A DNA stretch of 64,000 nucleotides, taken from contig CALRIT020000011.1 of assembly GCA_943361925.1 (NCBI GenBank), forward strand, positions 1 to 64,000, given 5' to 3'. A model generated the notes under the pieces. The model worked only from the letters and a program-made list of their open reading frames with translations. It did no database searches and had not been told where the DNA came from. This DNA is from CAISCU01 sp943361925. GTDB taxonomy: Bacteria > Bacteroidota > Bacteroidia > UKL13-3. The translations under genes and the position numbers were made by a program. This document shows, in pieces, positions 34,362-43,065 of this stretch. The first letter of the stretch is position 1. Every line of letters begins with the position of its first letter.

Positions 34362-35783
34362 ATGAATATAGAACAAATTTATACTGGCTGTTTGGCACAA
34401 GGCGCTTATTATATTACCAGTAATGGAGAAGCGGCTATTATTGATCCAATAAGAGAGGTACAACCTTACTTAAATAGAGCAGAAAAAGATGGGGTGAAAA
34501 TTAAATACATTTTCGAAACACATTTTCATGCAGATTTTGTAAGTGGTCATTTAGATTTAAGCCAAAAAACGGGTGCTGAAATTGTTTTTGGTCCCACAGC
34601 CAATCCGGAATTTAATGCGCTTATTGCATTAGATGAACAAGTTTTTGAAATAGGAGCTATCAAAATTAAAGTATTACATACACCTGGTCATACCTTGGAG
34701 AGTACTACTTATTTATTGATTGATGAAAATGGTAAAGACCATTGTATTTTCAGTGGTGATACTTTGTTTATTGGTGATGTGGGTCGTCCTGATTTGGCTC
34801 AGAAATCGGCATCAATGACACAAGAACAATTAGCCGCAACTTTATTTCATTCATTAAGAAATAAAATCATGGTATTGGCTGATGATGTGATTGTATATCC
34901 TGCTCATGGTGCCGGTTCTGCCTGTGGTAAAAACATGAGTAAAGAAACTGTTTCAACAATTGGTGAGCAAAAAGCAAGTAATTATGCTTTACGTGCAAAC
35001 ATGACAGAAGAAGAGTTTGTAAAAGAAGTTACAGATGGTTTATTACCTCCTCCTGGATATTTTGGAATGAATGTAGCCATGAATAAAAAGGGCTATGAAA
35101 GTTTTGATTCTATTTTAAACAATGGAATGCGCGCTTTGGAGCCATCAGCATTTTTAGCTGCGGCAGAAGAAAGTTCTGCTTTGATTTTAGATACAAGAGC
35201 AGCAGCTGAGTTTTGCAAAGGTTTTGTTCCTCAAAGTATCAATATTGGTTTAAATGGAGATTTCGCTCCTTGGGTAGGTTCTATGATTGTTGATGTAAAA
35301 CAACCAATTTTATTAGTAACTGATTTAGGTAAAGAAGAAGAAGCTGTTACCAGATTAAGCAGGGTTGGTTTTGATAATGTGATTGGACATTTAAAAGGTG
35401 GATTCCTTGCTTGGGCTGCAAGTGGAGAAGAAGTTGATACAGTAAACAGAATTAGTTCAGAAACTTTTGCATCTCAGGTTAAAATTGGAGAAACTCCAGT
35501 CGTTGATGTACGCAAAGAATCTGAATATGCTGCTGAACATGTTGAAGATGCATATAGCAAACCTTTGGCTTATATCAACGATTGGATTAAAGATGTTAAT
35601 CCTGAAGAGCATTTCTTTTTACATTGCCAAGGCGGTTACAGAAGTATGATTGCTGCCAGTATTTTACAAGCAAGAGGTTATAGAAATTTCACAGAAGTTG
35701 AAGGCGGTTTTGCAGCTATTGCAAAAACAGAAGTTCCTAAAACAAATTTTGTTTGTCAAAGTAAAGTTCTGAAATTGAAATAA
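34362..35783 (+). CDS. persulfide dioxygenase-like MBL protein with two rhodanese domains
   Basis: A 473-aa cytoplasmic enzyme. The metallo-beta-lactamase domain (1-230) has HFHADFVSGH (His54, His56, Asp58, His63), HTPGHT and FSGDTLFIGDVGRPDLA, the ETHE1-like pattern of glutathione-persulfide dioxygenases with one iron. The first rhodanese domain (about 265-365) lacks a catalytic cysteine (LLVTD at the loop) and is probably structural. The second (about 375-465) has the active Cys422 in HCQGGYRS. The enzyme turns persulfide sulfur into sulfite and can transfer sulfane sulfur. It lies between a sulfite exporter gene and YeeE-type transporters. Confidence 0.92.
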   Translation: MNIEQIYTGCLAQGAYYITSNGEAAIIDPIREVQPYLNRAEKDGVKIKYIFETHFHADFVSGHLDLSQKTGAEIVFGPTANPEFNALIALDEQVFEIGAIKIKVLHTPGHTLESTTYLLIDENGKDHCIFSGDTLFIGDVGRPDLAQKSASMTQEQLAATLFHSLRNKIMVLADDVIVYPAHGAGSACGKNMSKETVSTIGEQKASNYALRANMTEEEFVKEVTDGLLPPPGYFGMNVAMNKKGYESFDSILNNGMRALEPSAFLAAAEESSALILDTRAAAEFCKGFVPQSINIGLNGDFAPWVGSMIVDVKQPILLVTDLGKEEEAVTRLSRVGFDNVIGHLKGGFLAWAASGEEVDTVNRISSETFASQVKIGETPVVDVRKESEYAAEHVEDAYSKPLAYINDWIKDVNPEEHFFLHCQGGYRSMIAASILQARGYRNFTEVEGGFAAIAKTEVPKTNFVCQSKVLKLK

Positions 35784-35819
35784 ATTTTATTAATTAAAAC
35801 CAATTATATCAACCATCAC

Positions 35820-36389
35820 ATGACATTAATTGAATGGATTTCTCAACCCTGGCCCTGGTATGTGGCTGGTCCGTTAATCGGACTAACAGTACCAACGCTG
35901 TTAATCATTGGCAATAAAAGTTTTGGCATCAGTTCTTCAATGCGCCATATCTGTGCAGCTTGTATTCCTGCTAATCTCCCATTTTTTAAATATGATTGGA
36001 AGAAAGAAGTTTGGAATTTATTTTTTGTATTGGGCATTTTTCTAGGTGCAGTTATTTCAGTTAGTTTTTTAAGTAATTCATTGCCAATAAGTGTTAATCC
36101 TAAATTGGCCGATGAACTTAAATTGTATGGTATAACTGATTATTCTGGTTTAATGCCGGTTGAGTTATTTACTTGGATGAATTTGTTCACATTAAAGGGT
36201 TTTATACTGATTGTTGTTGGTGGATTTTTAATTGGATTTGGAACGAGATATGGGGCAGGTTGTACAAGTGGACATGCCATTATGGGTTTAAGTACTTTGC
36301 AATGGCCATCATTGGTTGCAACTTGTTGTTTTATGGCCGGCGGTATTTTAATGGCCAATTTTGTTTTACCATTTATTTTAAATTTATAA
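35820..36389 (+). CDS. YeeE/YedE-family sulfur transport protein, N-half
   Basis: A 189-aa membrane protein with about four or five membrane segments. The conserved cysteine motif is in FGTRYGAGCTSGHAIMG (about 140-156), the pattern of thiosulfate-uptake YeeE proteins; another Cys pair is in MRHICAACIPANLP. It is followed 10 nt later by a second protein of the same superfamily, so together they form the split transporter. Thiosulfate or a related sulfur species is the likely substrate. Confidence 0.9.
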   Translation: MTLIEWISQPWPWYVAGPLIGLTVPTLLIIGNKSFGISSSMRHICAACIPANLPFFKYDWKKEVWNLFFVLGIFLGAVISVSFLSNSLPISVNPKLADELKLYGITDYSGLMPVELFTWMNLFTLKGFILIVVGGFLIGFGTRYGAGCTSGHAIMGLSTLQWPSLVATCCFMAGGILMANFVLPFILNL

Positions 36390-36399
36390 TCCTTACATC

Positions 36400-36915
36400 A
36401 TGACAAATTCAGATAATATCAATATATCAAAAGAAGAGCAGGATTTATTGTTAAGAGAGCAAGATGCCATGTGTGTGAATGAAAGTAAACTGACACATAA
36501 ATGGTACCATAATTTAAAATATGTTCTTGTTGGATTAGGCTTCGGAATTATTTTTGTAAAGGCCGAAATCATCAGTTGGTTTCGAATTCAGGAAATGTTT
36601 AGGTTCCAATCTTTTCATATGTTTGGAATCATTGGAAGTGCTGTTGTTGTTGGAATGATTTCAGTTTTCATCATTAAAAAATTCAACATCAAAACCATTT
36701 ATAGAGAAACAATAGTTTTTCAAACCAAAGAGTTCAATAAAGGAAATATTTATGGAAGTTTACTGTTTGGTTTAGGATGGGCAATTACAGGCGCTTGTCC
36801 AGGACCACTATTCGCACAAATTGGAAGTGGTGCAACAGTGGTTCTGATAACTTTATTAAGCGCAATTGCTGGTACTTGGGTGTATGGATATTTTAGAGAC
36901 AAATTGCCTCATTAG
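36400..36915 (+). CDS. YeeE/YedE-family sulfur transport protein, C-half (DUF6691)
   Basis: A 171-aa membrane protein with about four membrane segments. The conserved motif LFGLGWAITGACPGPLFAQIGSG (about 124-146) gives the second cysteine of the substrate path. The N-terminal 35 residues are soluble and acidic. It lies 10 nt behind its partner, and together they equal one full-length YeeE. It is probably needed with that partner to import sulfur compounds. Confidence 0.9.
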   Translation: MTNSDNINISKEEQDLLLREQDAMCVNESKLTHKWYHNLKYVLVGLGFGIIFVKAEIISWFRIQEMFRFQSFHMFGIIGSAVVVGMISVFIIKKFNIKTIYRETIVFQTKEFNKGNIYGSLLFGLGWAITGACPGPLFAQIGSGATVVLITLLSAIAGTWVYGYFRDKLPH

Positions 36916-36932
36916 TTTTTGTGTTCAGTCAT

Positions 36933-37973
36933 ATGTCAATTGAGGATTTTAATACCAAACTCAGTACAATAGTCAAACAACTTAAACTTGTTATAGGAGT
37001 TTTTGTCTTTACCATTGTTATTTCAATTTTTTATTTTCTTGGTTTTATTGATGTAAATAATTCAAAAAGAAACCAAAGTGAAACAGCTATACAAACTAAA
37101 GATAGTGCTGAATTTTGGTTAGCTCCGGATATCAATTCTATAACAGATGATAAGCGAAAAGACTTAGTACTTTATGGCAAAGAATTAATTATTCATACAT
37201 CAAAATACTTAGGTCCGAAAGGCATTGTCAATCAGATTTCAAATGGCATGAATTGCCAAAATTGTCACATGGAAGCCGGTACGAAAATTTTTGGAAATAA
37301 TTACAGTTCAGTTGCTGCAAATTATCCAAAATATAGAGCTAGAAGTGGTAAAGAAGAAGATATTTACAAAAGAGTAAATGATTGTTTTGAAAGAAGTTTA
37401 AATGGCAAGGCTCTTGATACTTTGAGTAAAGAAATGTTAGCTATTAAAGCTTATATTGAATTTTTGGGTTCGAATGTAGAAAAGGGCAAAAAGGCTGAAG
37501 GTTCCGGTTTTAAAGATTTGGCTTTTTTAGAAAGAGCAGCTGATGCTAAAAAAGGAAAAGAAGTATATGTAGCAAAATGTCAATCATGCCACCAAGCCAA
37601 TGGAAGTGGAGTTTTAAGTGCTGATAAAACAGAATACACTTATCCTCCTCTTTGGGGAGAACATGCTTATAATGACAAAGCCGGTTTATTTAGGTTGTCA
37701 AATTTTGCCAAGTTTGTAAAGTCCAATATGCCTTTTGGTGTTGTTCACGAAAACCCGCAATTGAGTGATGAAGAAGCCTGGGATGTTGCAGCATTTGTAA
37801 ACTCACAAAGCAGACCTACAAAGGAAACACCAACTGATTGGCCTAAAATTTCCGAAAAACCAATCGACCATCCTTTTGGTCCATTTAGTGATGGTTTTTC
37901 AGAAGAACAACATAAATATGGTCCTTTTAAACCTATCAAAAAGAAAAAGGACGAAAGCAAAAAATCAGTTTAA
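36933..37973 (+). CDS. TsdA-like dihaem cytochrome c (thiosulfate dehydrogenase candidate)
   Basis: A 346-aa protein anchored by one N-terminal membrane segment (about 15-37). Two haem-c motifs are CQNCH (108-112) and CQSCH (216-220). The N-terminal haem domain reads MNCQNCHMEAGTKIFGNNYSSVAANYPKYRAR, as in the SoxA/TsdA superfamily, and RVNDCFERSLNGKAL is typical of TsdA (Cys is a possible axial ligand). TsdA joins two thiosulfates to tetrathionate. A Lys-rich tail (KKKKDESKKSV) ends the chain. The ATG at 36933 is preferred over the GTG at 36921 in the same frame. Confidence 0.85.
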   Translation: MSIEDFNTKLSTIVKQLKLVIGVFVFTIVISIFYFLGFIDVNNSKRNQSETAIQTKDSAEFWLAPDINSITDDKRKDLVLYGKELIIHTSKYLGPKGIVNQISNGMNCQNCHMEAGTKIFGNNYSSVAANYPKYRARSGKEEDIYKRVNDCFERSLNGKALDTLSKEMLAIKAYIEFLGSNVEKGKKAEGSGFKDLAFLERAADAKKGKEVYVAKCQSCHQANGSGVLSADKTEYTYPPLWGEHAYNDKAGLFRLSNFAKFVKSNMPFGVVHENPQLSDEEAWDVAAFVNSQSRPTKETPTDWPKISEKPIDHPFGPFSDGFSEEQHKYGPFKPIKKKKDESKKSV

Positions 37974-38044
37974 ATAGCTGAATTAATTATTCAACGATTT
38001 TTTATTGAGTCATTTTAATTTGGTGACTTATGAAATTATAAAAA

Positions 38045-39757
38045 ATGAAAGATACATCTACAAATACAAAACAAAGAAGAGATTTTCTTAAGAACTTAGG
38101 CCGATTAGGAATGGGTGTTGCCGTTATTCCTACTTTAAGCACAGAGCTTGATGCTGCTGATTCAGAAACATTTTTGAATGTAGAAAATGCAGAAGCTGAA
38201 AAAGAAAAAACAATTCAAATTCTACAAACGACTGATGTGCATTGTCAGGTGTATCCTCATGATGAATTATTTTGGGAAAACGATCAGCTTACTTTTAGAA
38301 AAGCCGGCGGTTATGCCCATTTAGCCACCTATTTTAAAAATGCTAAAAAGAAAAATCCCAATACTTTTATTCTTGATACAGGAGATATGTTTCAAGGAAG
38401 TGAATTGGCGGTAAAAACAACGGGTAAGGCTTTAGTACCGATTTTAAATTCTCTTGGATATCAATTGTATTTGCCAGGAAACTGGGAAGTGGTTTATTAT
38501 AAAAAGGCCATGCAAACATTGATGGGTGCTTTAAATGCGCCAAAGGTTTGTGCCAATATGTACCACGATTTAGGTGATGGGAAAAAAGGAGAATTGATTT
38601 TTAATCCATATTATATCTGGCAGGTTGAAGGTGTTAAAATTGGGTTTTTAGGTTATACAGATCCTTTGGTTCCTTTACGTCAATCGCCCAACTACAGCAA
38701 AGGAATCATTTATACCAAGCCTGAAGAAAATATCAAACATTATGTGGATGTATTAAAGAATGATGAACAATGTGCTTATATCATTATTCTTTCACATTTG
38801 GGTTTATCACAACAAATTGCTTTGGCTAATGATGCTGTTTGTGAAGGTGTAGATTATATTTTTGGTGGTGATACGCATGAGAGAGTGAGGAAGCCAATTC
38901 AATGTAAATATGCAAAGGTTGTTGAGCCGGGTGCATTTGGTTCTTTTGTTGGTAAACTCGAATTGAAAATTAAAGGCGGAAAGGTTATTTCTGATGCTTA
39001 TGTTTTAGATGAAGTTGAACCCAATAAGTTAAAAGCCGATGCAGCTGTAACAAAATTGATTCAATCAAATGAAGAGCCATTCTCTAAAGATATCAATGAA
39101 ATTGCAGGTTATAGCACTTTGCCTTTATACAGAAATTTCGTTGTTGAAAATACCATTGATACCATGATTTTAAATGCGCTTCATTGGCAATTACCTGAAA
39201 TTGATATTGTGCTTTCTAATGGATTTAGATTTTGTCCTCCGAAAAATACGCCTGACCAAACCGGAAATATTCCAATTACAAATGGTTTTATTTATGATAT
39301 GTTACCGGTTGATAGCACTGTAAGAACAGGAAAAGTAACTGGTAAACAAATTTTCGATTGGTTGGAGAAAGAACTAAACAATGTATTTGCCAAAGATGCT
39401 TCGAAACGTTTTGGTGGTTGGGTGATTAAATTCAAAGGAATGTCGATTGAATTTAAAGCATTTGAGCCAATGGGAAGCAGAGTTCAAAAGGTTTTGGTAA
39501 AAGGAGTTCCATTAGATGTGAATGCTACTTATACAGTTTGTGCTTGCGAAAGAGATGGCGATCCTGCAGACATGCTTTGCAGAATGAAAAATGTTCAGGA
39601 TGCGAAAAATACCTCACATACTTTGCATCAGGTGATGAAAGATTATTTGAAAAACAATTCTCCTGTTACACCAAGTTTGCCTTTAAGTGCTAAAATTATG
39701 GATGCACCTCAAACTTTGTTAAGTCAGGTTTATGGAGTGGATTATCAGTTTAAATAG
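38045..39757 (+). CDS. SoxB-like thiosulfohydrolase / 5'-nucleotidase family protein
   Basis: A 570-aa periplasmic protein with a Tat-type signal (RRDFLKNLG, residues 11-19). Metal ligands are in TTDVHCQ (Asp64, His66), LDTGDMFQGS (Asp near 108), ILSHLGLS and GGDTHER. The Asn-bearing loop reads LPGNWEVVYY: the His of the GNHE motif of 5'-nucleotidases is a Trp, as in SoxB-type proteins. SoxB releases sulfate from thiosulfate bound to SoxYZ, but no SoxYZ, SoxXA or SoxCD is in the window. The C-terminal domain (about 350-570) is the usual nucleotidase C-terminal fold. Confidence 0.8.
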   Translation: MKDTSTNTKQRRDFLKNLGRLGMGVAVIPTLSTELDAADSETFLNVENAEAEKEKTIQILQTTDVHCQVYPHDELFWENDQLTFRKAGGYAHLATYFKNAKKKNPNTFILDTGDMFQGSELAVKTTGKALVPILNSLGYQLYLPGNWEVVYYKKAMQTLMGALNAPKVCANMYHDLGDGKKGELIFNPYYIWQVEGVKIGFLGYTDPLVPLRQSPNYSKGIIYTKPEENIKHYVDVLKNDEQCAYIIILSHLGLSQQIALANDAVCEGVDYIFGGDTHERVRKPIQCKYAKVVEPGAFGSFVGKLELKIKGGKVISDAYVLDEVEPNKLKADAAVTKLIQSNEEPFSKDINEIAGYSTLPLYRNFVVENTIDTMILNALHWQLPEIDIVLSNGFRFCPPKNTPDQTGNIPITNGFIYDMLPVDSTVRTGKVTGKQIFDWLEKELNNVFAKDASKRFGGWVIKFKGMSIEFKAFEPMGSRVQKVLVKGVPLDVNATYTVCACERDGDPADMLCRMKNVQDAKNTSHTLHQVMKDYLKNNSPVTPSLPLSAKIMDAPQTLLSQVYGVDYQFK

Positions 39758-39768
39758 ATAGAAAAATG

Positions 39769-39810
39769 AATTACATTTTGGAGTACTTTTTTAAACTTCA
39801 AAATGTAATT
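39769..39810 (+). terminator. terminator-like stem-loop after the soxB-like gene
   Basis: Arm 39769-39784 pairs with 39795-39810 over 16 positions with one mismatch, loop 10 nt, 12 nt after the stop codon. The downstream T content is moderate (TATTCTTTG), so termination is likely but not certain. Confidence 0.6.
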
Positions 39811-39906
39811 TATTCTTTGATTTTAGAAGTATTATTTCAGGTAGTTTCATTTAATTGTATTTATGTTTGATGCTATTTTTTATTGAAATTGATTTTATTC
39901 CACATC

Positions 39907-40326
39907 ATGAAATTAAATTTTAAGCTGAAATCGACCTCTCAAAAAGTATTTTTTATTTTATCTGATGCTAAACTATTTGAAAAGTTTCATCCGGTGATTT
40001 TTAAAATTGATGATTTAGGAAACGATCATTTTCTTATTCATGAAACGCTGAAATTTTTATTCATCCCTATCACATTTACTTATCCTGCTAAAATTAGTTC
40101 AAACAAAGAAAAAGGAATTGTACAAATGAATGCAGTTGTGATGAAACTAGTTAAAGTCGAATTGAACTTTTTAATTAAAGATTTTTCTACATATACTGAA
40201 GTTGTTGAAGAAATAAAGATACATTCTTGGTTGCCTGCACATCCTGTAATGATGATGATTTTTAAAAAACAACATAATATATTGTTTGAAAATATTGAGG
40301 CTTCTGATAAATATACCCAGTCTTAA
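39907..40326 (+). CDS. SRPBCC-like protein
   Basis: A 139-aa cytoplasmic protein with the start MKLNFKLKSTSQKVFFILSDAKLFEKFHPVIFKIDDLG, which has the helix-grip N-terminal pattern (substrate-binding hydrophobic cavity). There are no catalytic residues. An in-frame ATG 24 nt earlier is possible but does not fit the family. It lies between the SoxB-like gene and the reverse transcriptase gene, with no obvious link to either. Confidence 0.6.
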   Translation: MKLNFKLKSTSQKVFFILSDAKLFEKFHPVIFKIDDLGNDHFLIHETLKFLFIPITFTYPAKISSNKEKGIVQMNAVVMKLVKVELNFLIKDFSTYTEVVEEIKIHSWLPAHPVMMMIFKKQHNILFENIEASDKYTQS

Positions 40327-40592
40327 AGAAAACGGGCCAAGACCAATTTACTCCCTCATAAACTTTTAAGAATGTGTTTTCTAAGAAGGAACTTTGCAAA
40401 GTCACTAACTCATCATCTATTTCTAATAAATATATTATTGACTTTTGAAATAGCTTTTTTACCTCTTCAAACTTAAATAATTAAATTAATGTACTTAATT
40501 TATAATTTATTAAAGTTACTCCTGTTTTAAAAATTTGTTTATAACCTCAACTAAATTTTCATACTTAAATATTGAGTAAAAAAATGTTAAAA

Positions 40593-42770
40593 CTATAGTT
40601 TGTTAAGATTTTTAATTTCAGAACAAATCATCTTTAAGGGATAATAATTAGTTTTCGTAAGGATTAAATTTATCTCATCAAATATTTTGTCTTTAAAAGG
40701 AATTTTATTTTGTAATTCGAGGTCGTCAAAAAAATAATGACGAACCTCCTTAATTTCATATTCATTCAAGTCTAAAGTCAAATCATCTTTCTTTTTAAAA
40801 AGGCTACGTAATAGGATATATTTTTGATATTCATGTACTTCATTGGATCTAAGTAGGTCGATTATTGCTAAATTTGATTCAATACAAGACTCATGTTGTT
40901 TTAGATCAAATCCACTTAATTCTTCATTCTCTAAGTCCATTCTATCAATTGTAAGTATTGAGTTTTTTGCTAAAAAAGTTAACGCCTGTATTGCCAATGC
41001 TGTATAGTATTCACTCTTTGGATAGTAGGCAATAATCTTTTTAATTTTTTCCACATTTGACTTGGAAAAAATGGATTTATCTATATCATAGAAGTCATTT
41101 CTAAAATCAGTAGGCTGTGAAAATACAATGTTATTTAAATACTTGTATTTCGGGTAATTTTTTTGATATTTTTCTATGGAATTTTGTGAAACCAATATCC
41201 GTTTCAAAAATGATAATGCAGAATCATATGAGTTTATTTCTTGATTTATTTCCTTTTCATAACTTAAATGAGAATTACTTTTGTTCAGAGTATTCTCTAT
41301 AGGTGCTATGTCTGATAATTCATATACTAGGTAAGGATAGGTTGCTCCTTTCATTACAAGTTTGAAATCAAATTGATTTTTTAGGTTATCCTCTCGATGG
41401 TCTGTTACAGTTGTTTTTGAATTATTTATTTCGAGATTGTAACTTTCAATTATATCCTTAACTAATTTAAAATTTTTCCGCGCAGAATCAATTGATTCCG
41501 AATAGAAAATAAATTCGTCAGCAACTCTAAATACATCAATTCCTTTTTTTTGAATGTTAATTGCGATTTTTTCAAGAAAATATTCTGCAAGAAATTCATC
41601 TGGCTTACTCCCTATAAGTAATCCTTTTTCTTTTCTTTTAATATTGCCATCAAAATCCTCATAAATTACTTTGAGGGAGTTGTAAAGGATTGTGCTATAA
41701 AGTGAATTTTTCGGTAAATTTAAATCATTACTAATTTCATCAACTAATTGATTATGTTCAATAGATTCATAACAATTAGTGATGTCTACTTTTACTATAA
41801 TTCGTTTTTCATCATTTAATTGTAATTCACTAAATCGGTTTATTGCATCCTCGTCATATTTTTCTATACTAGAAATAAAATTTGTGTTTTTTTTCAAATG
41901 ATTAATAAGAATATACCTTACAATAATATCTTTAGTTTTAAGTGAAGTCACTAGTCTATTTATAACTAGATTATAGGGTATTTCAAAGGTTTTAGCTTTT
42001 GATGTTTGATAGAATTTGTTAAAAATTTCTAGCACCTCATTAACTGCCGATTTATCTGAAATTGTTGATGTATCTTCAAAGTTGTAAAAAATTGGAAATT
42101 TATTAATATCTGAAATGTATGATTTTATAGCTTTTTTTATGTCCTCAATTTTAATACTTTCAATATCTATTGGTTTATCTCTAGCTAATTGATTTAATTC
42201 GATGATTCCAAGTTCTAAAAGTTTAAAAAATGATTTGGACGTTACTATAACATCTGGAAGTGCTCTATGTGATTCACTAGGTTTTGATTGAAAAAGTATT
42301 TCATATAATTCAGATAATTTAGGATACTTTAGATTTGGTAAATTGCAAAAGCTTATTGACTTTTTCATTGTGCATATATGTTTGTATTCAAAAAGAGCTA
42401 ACGAGATATTATTTTTAATCAAATTAGTTTGAATTACATTGATATCATACTCACAATTATGAGCTATAATTATAGGGTTAAATTTGTTTAAGATTGATTT
42501 GAATTCTAGCAAAGCATTCATTAAAGAAGTGCCTTTCTCAATAGCTTCTTCAAATGAAATTCCAGTTAATTTTTCAATTTCAGGTGTTATTTCATAACCG
42601 TTAGGTCGTATTAATAAAGTTTTTTGATTTAAAAGAAATTTTTTATTATCATATAACTGCCAAGCGATTTCAATAATTTTATGATAATTATCAAAAACAT
42701 CAAGAGATCTATCCCAATTTTCAGGAAATCCAGTTGTTTCTATGTCTAAAATTAAAAAATAGGTATTCAT
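40593..42770 (-). CDS. DEDDh exonuclease-reverse transcriptase fusion protein
   Basis: A 725-aa fusion. Residues 1-180 are a DnaQ-like 3'-5' exonuclease with the four acidic residues and His in place: ILDIETTG (Asp9, Glu11), AHNCEYD (Asp109), and SHRALPD (His168, Asp173). Residues about 255-460 are reverse transcriptase fingers and palm: motif A VKVDITNCYESIEH (Asp329), motif B GLLIGSKPDEFLAEY (383-397), motif C FRVADEFIF, where the usual YxDD is VADE (Asp418, Glu419), and motif D LEINNSKTTVT. The last 270 residues are helical, as in Abi/unknown-group RTs. No group II intron maturase domain, DGR repeat or retron RNA is seen. Strong Ile/Asn/Lys bias and isolation suggest horizontal transfer. 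An anti-phage role is inferred. Confidence 0.85.
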   Translation of the reverse strand: MNTYFLILDIETTGFPENWDRSLDVFDNYHKIIEIAWQLYDNKKFLLNQKTLLIRPNGYEITPEIEKLTGISFEEAIEKGTSLMNALLEFKSILNKFNPIIIAHNCEYDINVIQTNLIKNNISLALFEYKHICTMKKSISFCNLPNLKYPKLSELYEILFQSKPSESHRALPDVIVTSKSFFKLLELGIIELNQLARDKPIDIESIKIEDIKKAIKSYISDINKFPIFYNFEDTSTISDKSAVNEVLEIFNKFYQTSKAKTFEIPYNLVINRLVTSLKTKDIIVRYILINHLKKNTNFISSIEKYDEDAINRFSELQLNDEKRIIVKVDITNCYESIEHNQLVDEISNDLNLPKNSLYSTILYNSLKVIYEDFDGNIKRKEKGLLIGSKPDEFLAEYFLEKIAINIQKKGIDVFRVADEFIFYSESIDSARKNFKLVKDIIESYNLEINNSKTTVTDHREDNLKNQFDFKLVMKGATYPYLVYELSDIAPIENTLNKSNSHLSYEKEINQEINSYDSALSFLKRILVSQNSIEKYQKNYPKYKYLNNIVFSQPTDFRNDFYDIDKSIFSKSNVEKIKKIIAYYPKSEYYTALAIQALTFLAKNSILTIDRMDLENEELSGFDLKQHESCIESNLAIIDLLRSNEVHEYQKYILLRSLFKKKDDLTLDLNEYEIKEVRHYFFDDLELQNKIPFKDKIFDEINLILTKTNYYPLKMICSEIKNLNKL

Positions 42771-43065
42771 ATTAACTTTTAAAAGCTTGTTTAAATATTT
42801 TATTTTGAAAAATATATTTAATTTTCAATTGGAATTATTTCAATCTTATAAATTAAAATTATAATATCCTAAACTTAGAGTTGTACTAATATTTAAAAGT
42901 CTTAAGGAATCTTGTTATCCAATTTAAAAATAATCCTTCATTTTAGTTAAAAGTTATTGGAAATTTGTTAATTCATGTTCTTGTTCTGAGGTTCAAAATT
43001 AAAAGTACTTTATTTAACTGATTTTTGTCTGAATTCATTTCAATCTATTTTAAGAAATTTGTAAA
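42771..43065. other. AT-rich leader region of the exonuclease-RT gene, divergent with DUF2490
   Basis: This 295-base region separates divergent genes. On the minus strand TAATTTTG (42994-43001) is a -7-type box, which would give the RT gene a leader of about 220 nt; RT defence genes sometimes have an RNA there. I see no strong hairpin in it by eye. The DUF2490 promoter must be in the right part. Confidence 0.35.

Noticed and set aside
36140..36358. Minus-strand and +2 frames inside the YeeE gene
   Set aside because: Shadows of a strongly conserved membrane protein gene.
40327..43065. Retron or diversity-generating retroelement around the RT
   Set aside because: No inverted-repeat RNA flanking the gene, no template/variable repeat pair, and the fused exonuclease is not part of those systems.
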